Origin: Oidiodendron maius Zn
Taxonomy: Eukaryota > Ascomycota > Leotiomycetes > Myxotrichaceae
Assembly (NCBI GenBank): GCA_000827325.1
Contig: KN832870.1
Coordinates: 806,001 to 870,000 of the forward strand
Length of the DNA stretch: 64,000 nt
Direction of reading: 5' to 3'
Below the pieces are notes generated by a model. The model searched no databases, had not been told where the DNA came from, and saw only the letters and a program-made list of their open reading frames with translations. Made by a program: the position numbers and the translations under genes. This document shows positions 62,055-64,000 of this stretch, in pieces (positions within the stretch are counted from its first letter, which is position 1; each line of letters opens with the position of its first letter).

Positions 62055-62500
62055 TAACGTCCGCCCTTGTGTAGCGAGAAACCCACCGTGCGGAGAAAAA
62101 CGATGGGTACGTTGACTTCAAGTAATACAAACTCTGTACACACATTGGTATTTTCTATAATTCTGTATAAACAGTCACTCCTTAACACCCGAGACCCTTT
62201 CTAGTAAAGAAACTAAGTTAGGTTCGTATTGTTGCGTTCGTGCCTGTTTCTGCAGAGAGTCTCCCTTAGTACTAAAATTTCTTTGATATAATACTACTAT
62301 AGACTTTTCTACTATAGGAACTTAATAAAAGACTTATATTCGGCCCCTAGAATCCTATGGTAATAGTAGGAAATCGTTATTAGCCTTATAACTGTTATAG
62401 CTCACAAAATCATATAAAAGATTATTAATACTGTAGGAAATATCGACGTGTGCTTTTTTCTCGGCACGGTAGGTTTCTCGCTATGCAGGGACGGACGTTA
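62055..62500. mobile_element. MITE with about 45-bp imperfect terminal inverted repeats and TA ends
   Basis: The left end 62055-62100 (TAACGTCCGCCC, GTAGCGAGAAACC, ACCGTGCGGAGAAAA) is the inverted copy of the right end at about 62453-62500 (TTTTCTCGGCACGGTAGG, TTTCTCGCTA, GGACGGACGTTA). The ends are bounded by TA. The internal sequence is AT-rich and non-coding. It is about 446 bp, close to the size of the element at 48349. Both start TAACGT, but their repeats are otherwise different. Confidence 0.65.
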
Positions 62501-62519
62501 CCAAAACTCGAGATATTTT

Positions 62520-63185
62520 ACAATTATGAGGGCAGTTCAAAACCTGCCCTCGATATGGATCTTTCCAAATTTATCTTTATAGGGTCGTTCTCCTTTCATA
62601 TACCAAACACGATCGTGCCTCTGCTTGGTATCTATTCCCTCTCCGGGGTACTCCCTCTCCATTTGTCCTCTGTGCTTGGATTTCGGCTTCTTGTCGCTAA
62701 TGCGCAATTTCTTGAAGAAGATATAAGAACTATAGAAGACCGAGCTTGTATTACCTGAAGTGGCACCTGTCTTTCCTAAGAAATCGTTCAGGACCTTTGT
62801 AATAGATTTTCTTTCTCTCAGGGTATGCCCTCGCAATCTCGTGAAGAAATCCAGCTTGCGTCACACTAGGCTTACGAATTTTGTTGCAAGAGTCATAAAC
62901 ACAGATAGATATTCTTCGCCTTCCAGATGTATACGAGATATATCGTTCTTCATAGCCTCATCTGCTAGCCTGACCTTCTTTTTAGGGAGCTTGATACCCT
63001 GCAATTCGTGCCTCCTTAAAAAAATGCAGTATAGTATACATCCAATCGACTGCCCTTATCGCGTCCGTTTTGTCCCATGAATCGAGTGTATGCCTTGGAA
63101 GAGCGGCGCATAGCTTTTTGAAATTCTGTGACTTTCATTAAACCGGAGCTAAGGAAGTTGCGAATTTGGGTGCGGACCTTGATTG
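62520..63185 (-). pseudogene. Frameshifted copy of a conserved fungal protein family (DUF7726-like)
   Basis: The minus strand gives KVRTQIRNFLSSGLMKVTEF, then KAYTRFMGQNGRDKGS, then after a shift at a poly-T run LQGIKLPKKKVRLADEAMK and IHLEGEE, after a further shift VYDSCNKIRK, and finally KVLNDFLGKTGATSGNTS and DKKPKSKHRGQME. The order and spacing match a conserved fungal family that I remember as DUF7726; the label is uncertain. At least two frameshifts and a stop make it non-functional as read. Confidence 0.5.
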
Positions 63186-64000
63186 CAGGATTTGTCTATG
63201 TAGCAAAGACAGTCATCTTCACTGTCAATCTCTTGGATTTTGCCAACCTTGCGTTTAAAAGATTGTGTATTGGCGGGCTATCATTGATTAGCTTAGGCTC
63301 AGGCTAACGTTGGGTTTGTTATACTATATTTCGTTTCTGAAAAGTTGCTTGCTGAGTCGAGAGAGGGCGTTGAGTCCTTAACTTCCCGGTAGCCTCGTGC
63401 CTATGATTCTCTATGCTATCGCCGCTGCAGGCACGGTTAAGATCTGCAAATTCTCTTTGGTCTTAGTAGGAATTTAGACTAAGCCTGTAGTTTTTTCTTG
63501 TCACTGAGGGAGTATGGGAAAGGGAACTCTCAAGCCCTTCTTACTAAATTACTAATAAAAGTAGCATTCATTGGTGGCACTGTGATCACTGATATGAAGG
63601 TAAACTGCTAATTTGCCCTGGTAGCAGGAGTTCATACAAGAGTCTGGAAATAGGCCCCGCTTAAAGAGCCAACCGAAAAACTGGGTGGGCAAGGGAGTTC
63701 GTTCTGCTATGCGATGCAGTACCTTTTGGATACGGCCCGGGTAGGGCTACAAGGCTACAAGTGTCAGGAAGTGGAGCCTGTTCGCCTTCTATTGTACGGT
63801 GCTGTACCTATAGTAAAAAAGCTAATAAACTATTTCATGCGAGAAACCAAAAAAGAGATTAATAAACCGGCTTTCCATTAACAATCTCAGATTTTCAGTA
63901 TTTAGTATTCAAACAGCAGTATTGTACAAGAAATATACAGCTTCTCTTATTATACCTGTCTATACAGTAATATTCGAAACCAGCTAGAAGCTTCGATAGT
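63186..64000. other. AT-rich terminal region
   Basis: No gene, repeat or RNA recognised to the end of the window. No telomere-type repeat is present. Confidence 0.35.

Overview
The window is nuclear DNA of a filamentous ascomycete (Pezizomycotina). Genes are split by short introns (about 40-115 nt, mostly GT-AG, with CTAAC-like branch points), protein families are typically fungal, and relics in the repeat-rich parts carry the C-to-T/G-to-A decay expected of repeat-induced point mutation (RIP). I cannot name the species. Exon models were built by hand by joining reading frames at splice sites and checking phase. All functions are inferred from motifs I recognise; no search was run.

Most of the window looks like one large aromatic-polyketide biosynthetic gene cluster. 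Core, 1-12.3 kb: a non-reducing PKS (SAT-KS-MAT-PT-ACP-ACP-TE) is divergent from a reducing-PKS-like gene that keeps DH, methyltransferase and KR regions but has no KS, AT or ER. Left arm, 12.8-21 kb: DUF2306 membrane protein, VOC/glyoxalase-fold protein, 14-TM MFS exporter, phenol-2-monooxygenase-like FAD enzyme. 21-27.8 kb is a repeat-rich interruption with helicase-like, HeLo-domain and asparaginase relics, a small ORF and a small secreted protein. Right arm, 27.8-60.5 kb: O-methyltransferase, laccase-like multicopper oxidase, FAD hydroxylase, second O-methyltransferase, YCII-domain protein, Tc1/mariner relic, TfdB-like FAD monooxygenase, glutathione S-transferase, salicylate-hydroxylase-like FAD enzyme, 2-oxoglutarate/Fe(II) dioxygenase, a MITE, FMN-dependent hydroxyacid dehydrogenase, intradiol ring-cleavage dioxygenase, P450, Zn2Cys6 regulator and a second MFS transporter. 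From 60.6 kb on, gene relics and a second MITE suggest the cluster border.

Proposed logic (inference): the NR-PKS makes a fused aromatic polyketide released by its TE/Claisen-cyclase domain. Two methyltransferases and four FAD hydroxylases decorate it, the multicopper oxidase may couple phenoxyl radicals, and the catechol-type dioxygenase with the FMN dehydrogenase, YCII and VOC proteins could cleave and rearrange an aromatic ring. The transporters export and the Zn2Cys6 protein regulates. TTCCGA/TCGGAA-type half-sites, often paired as palindromes, recur upstream of many of these genes and are candidate operators.
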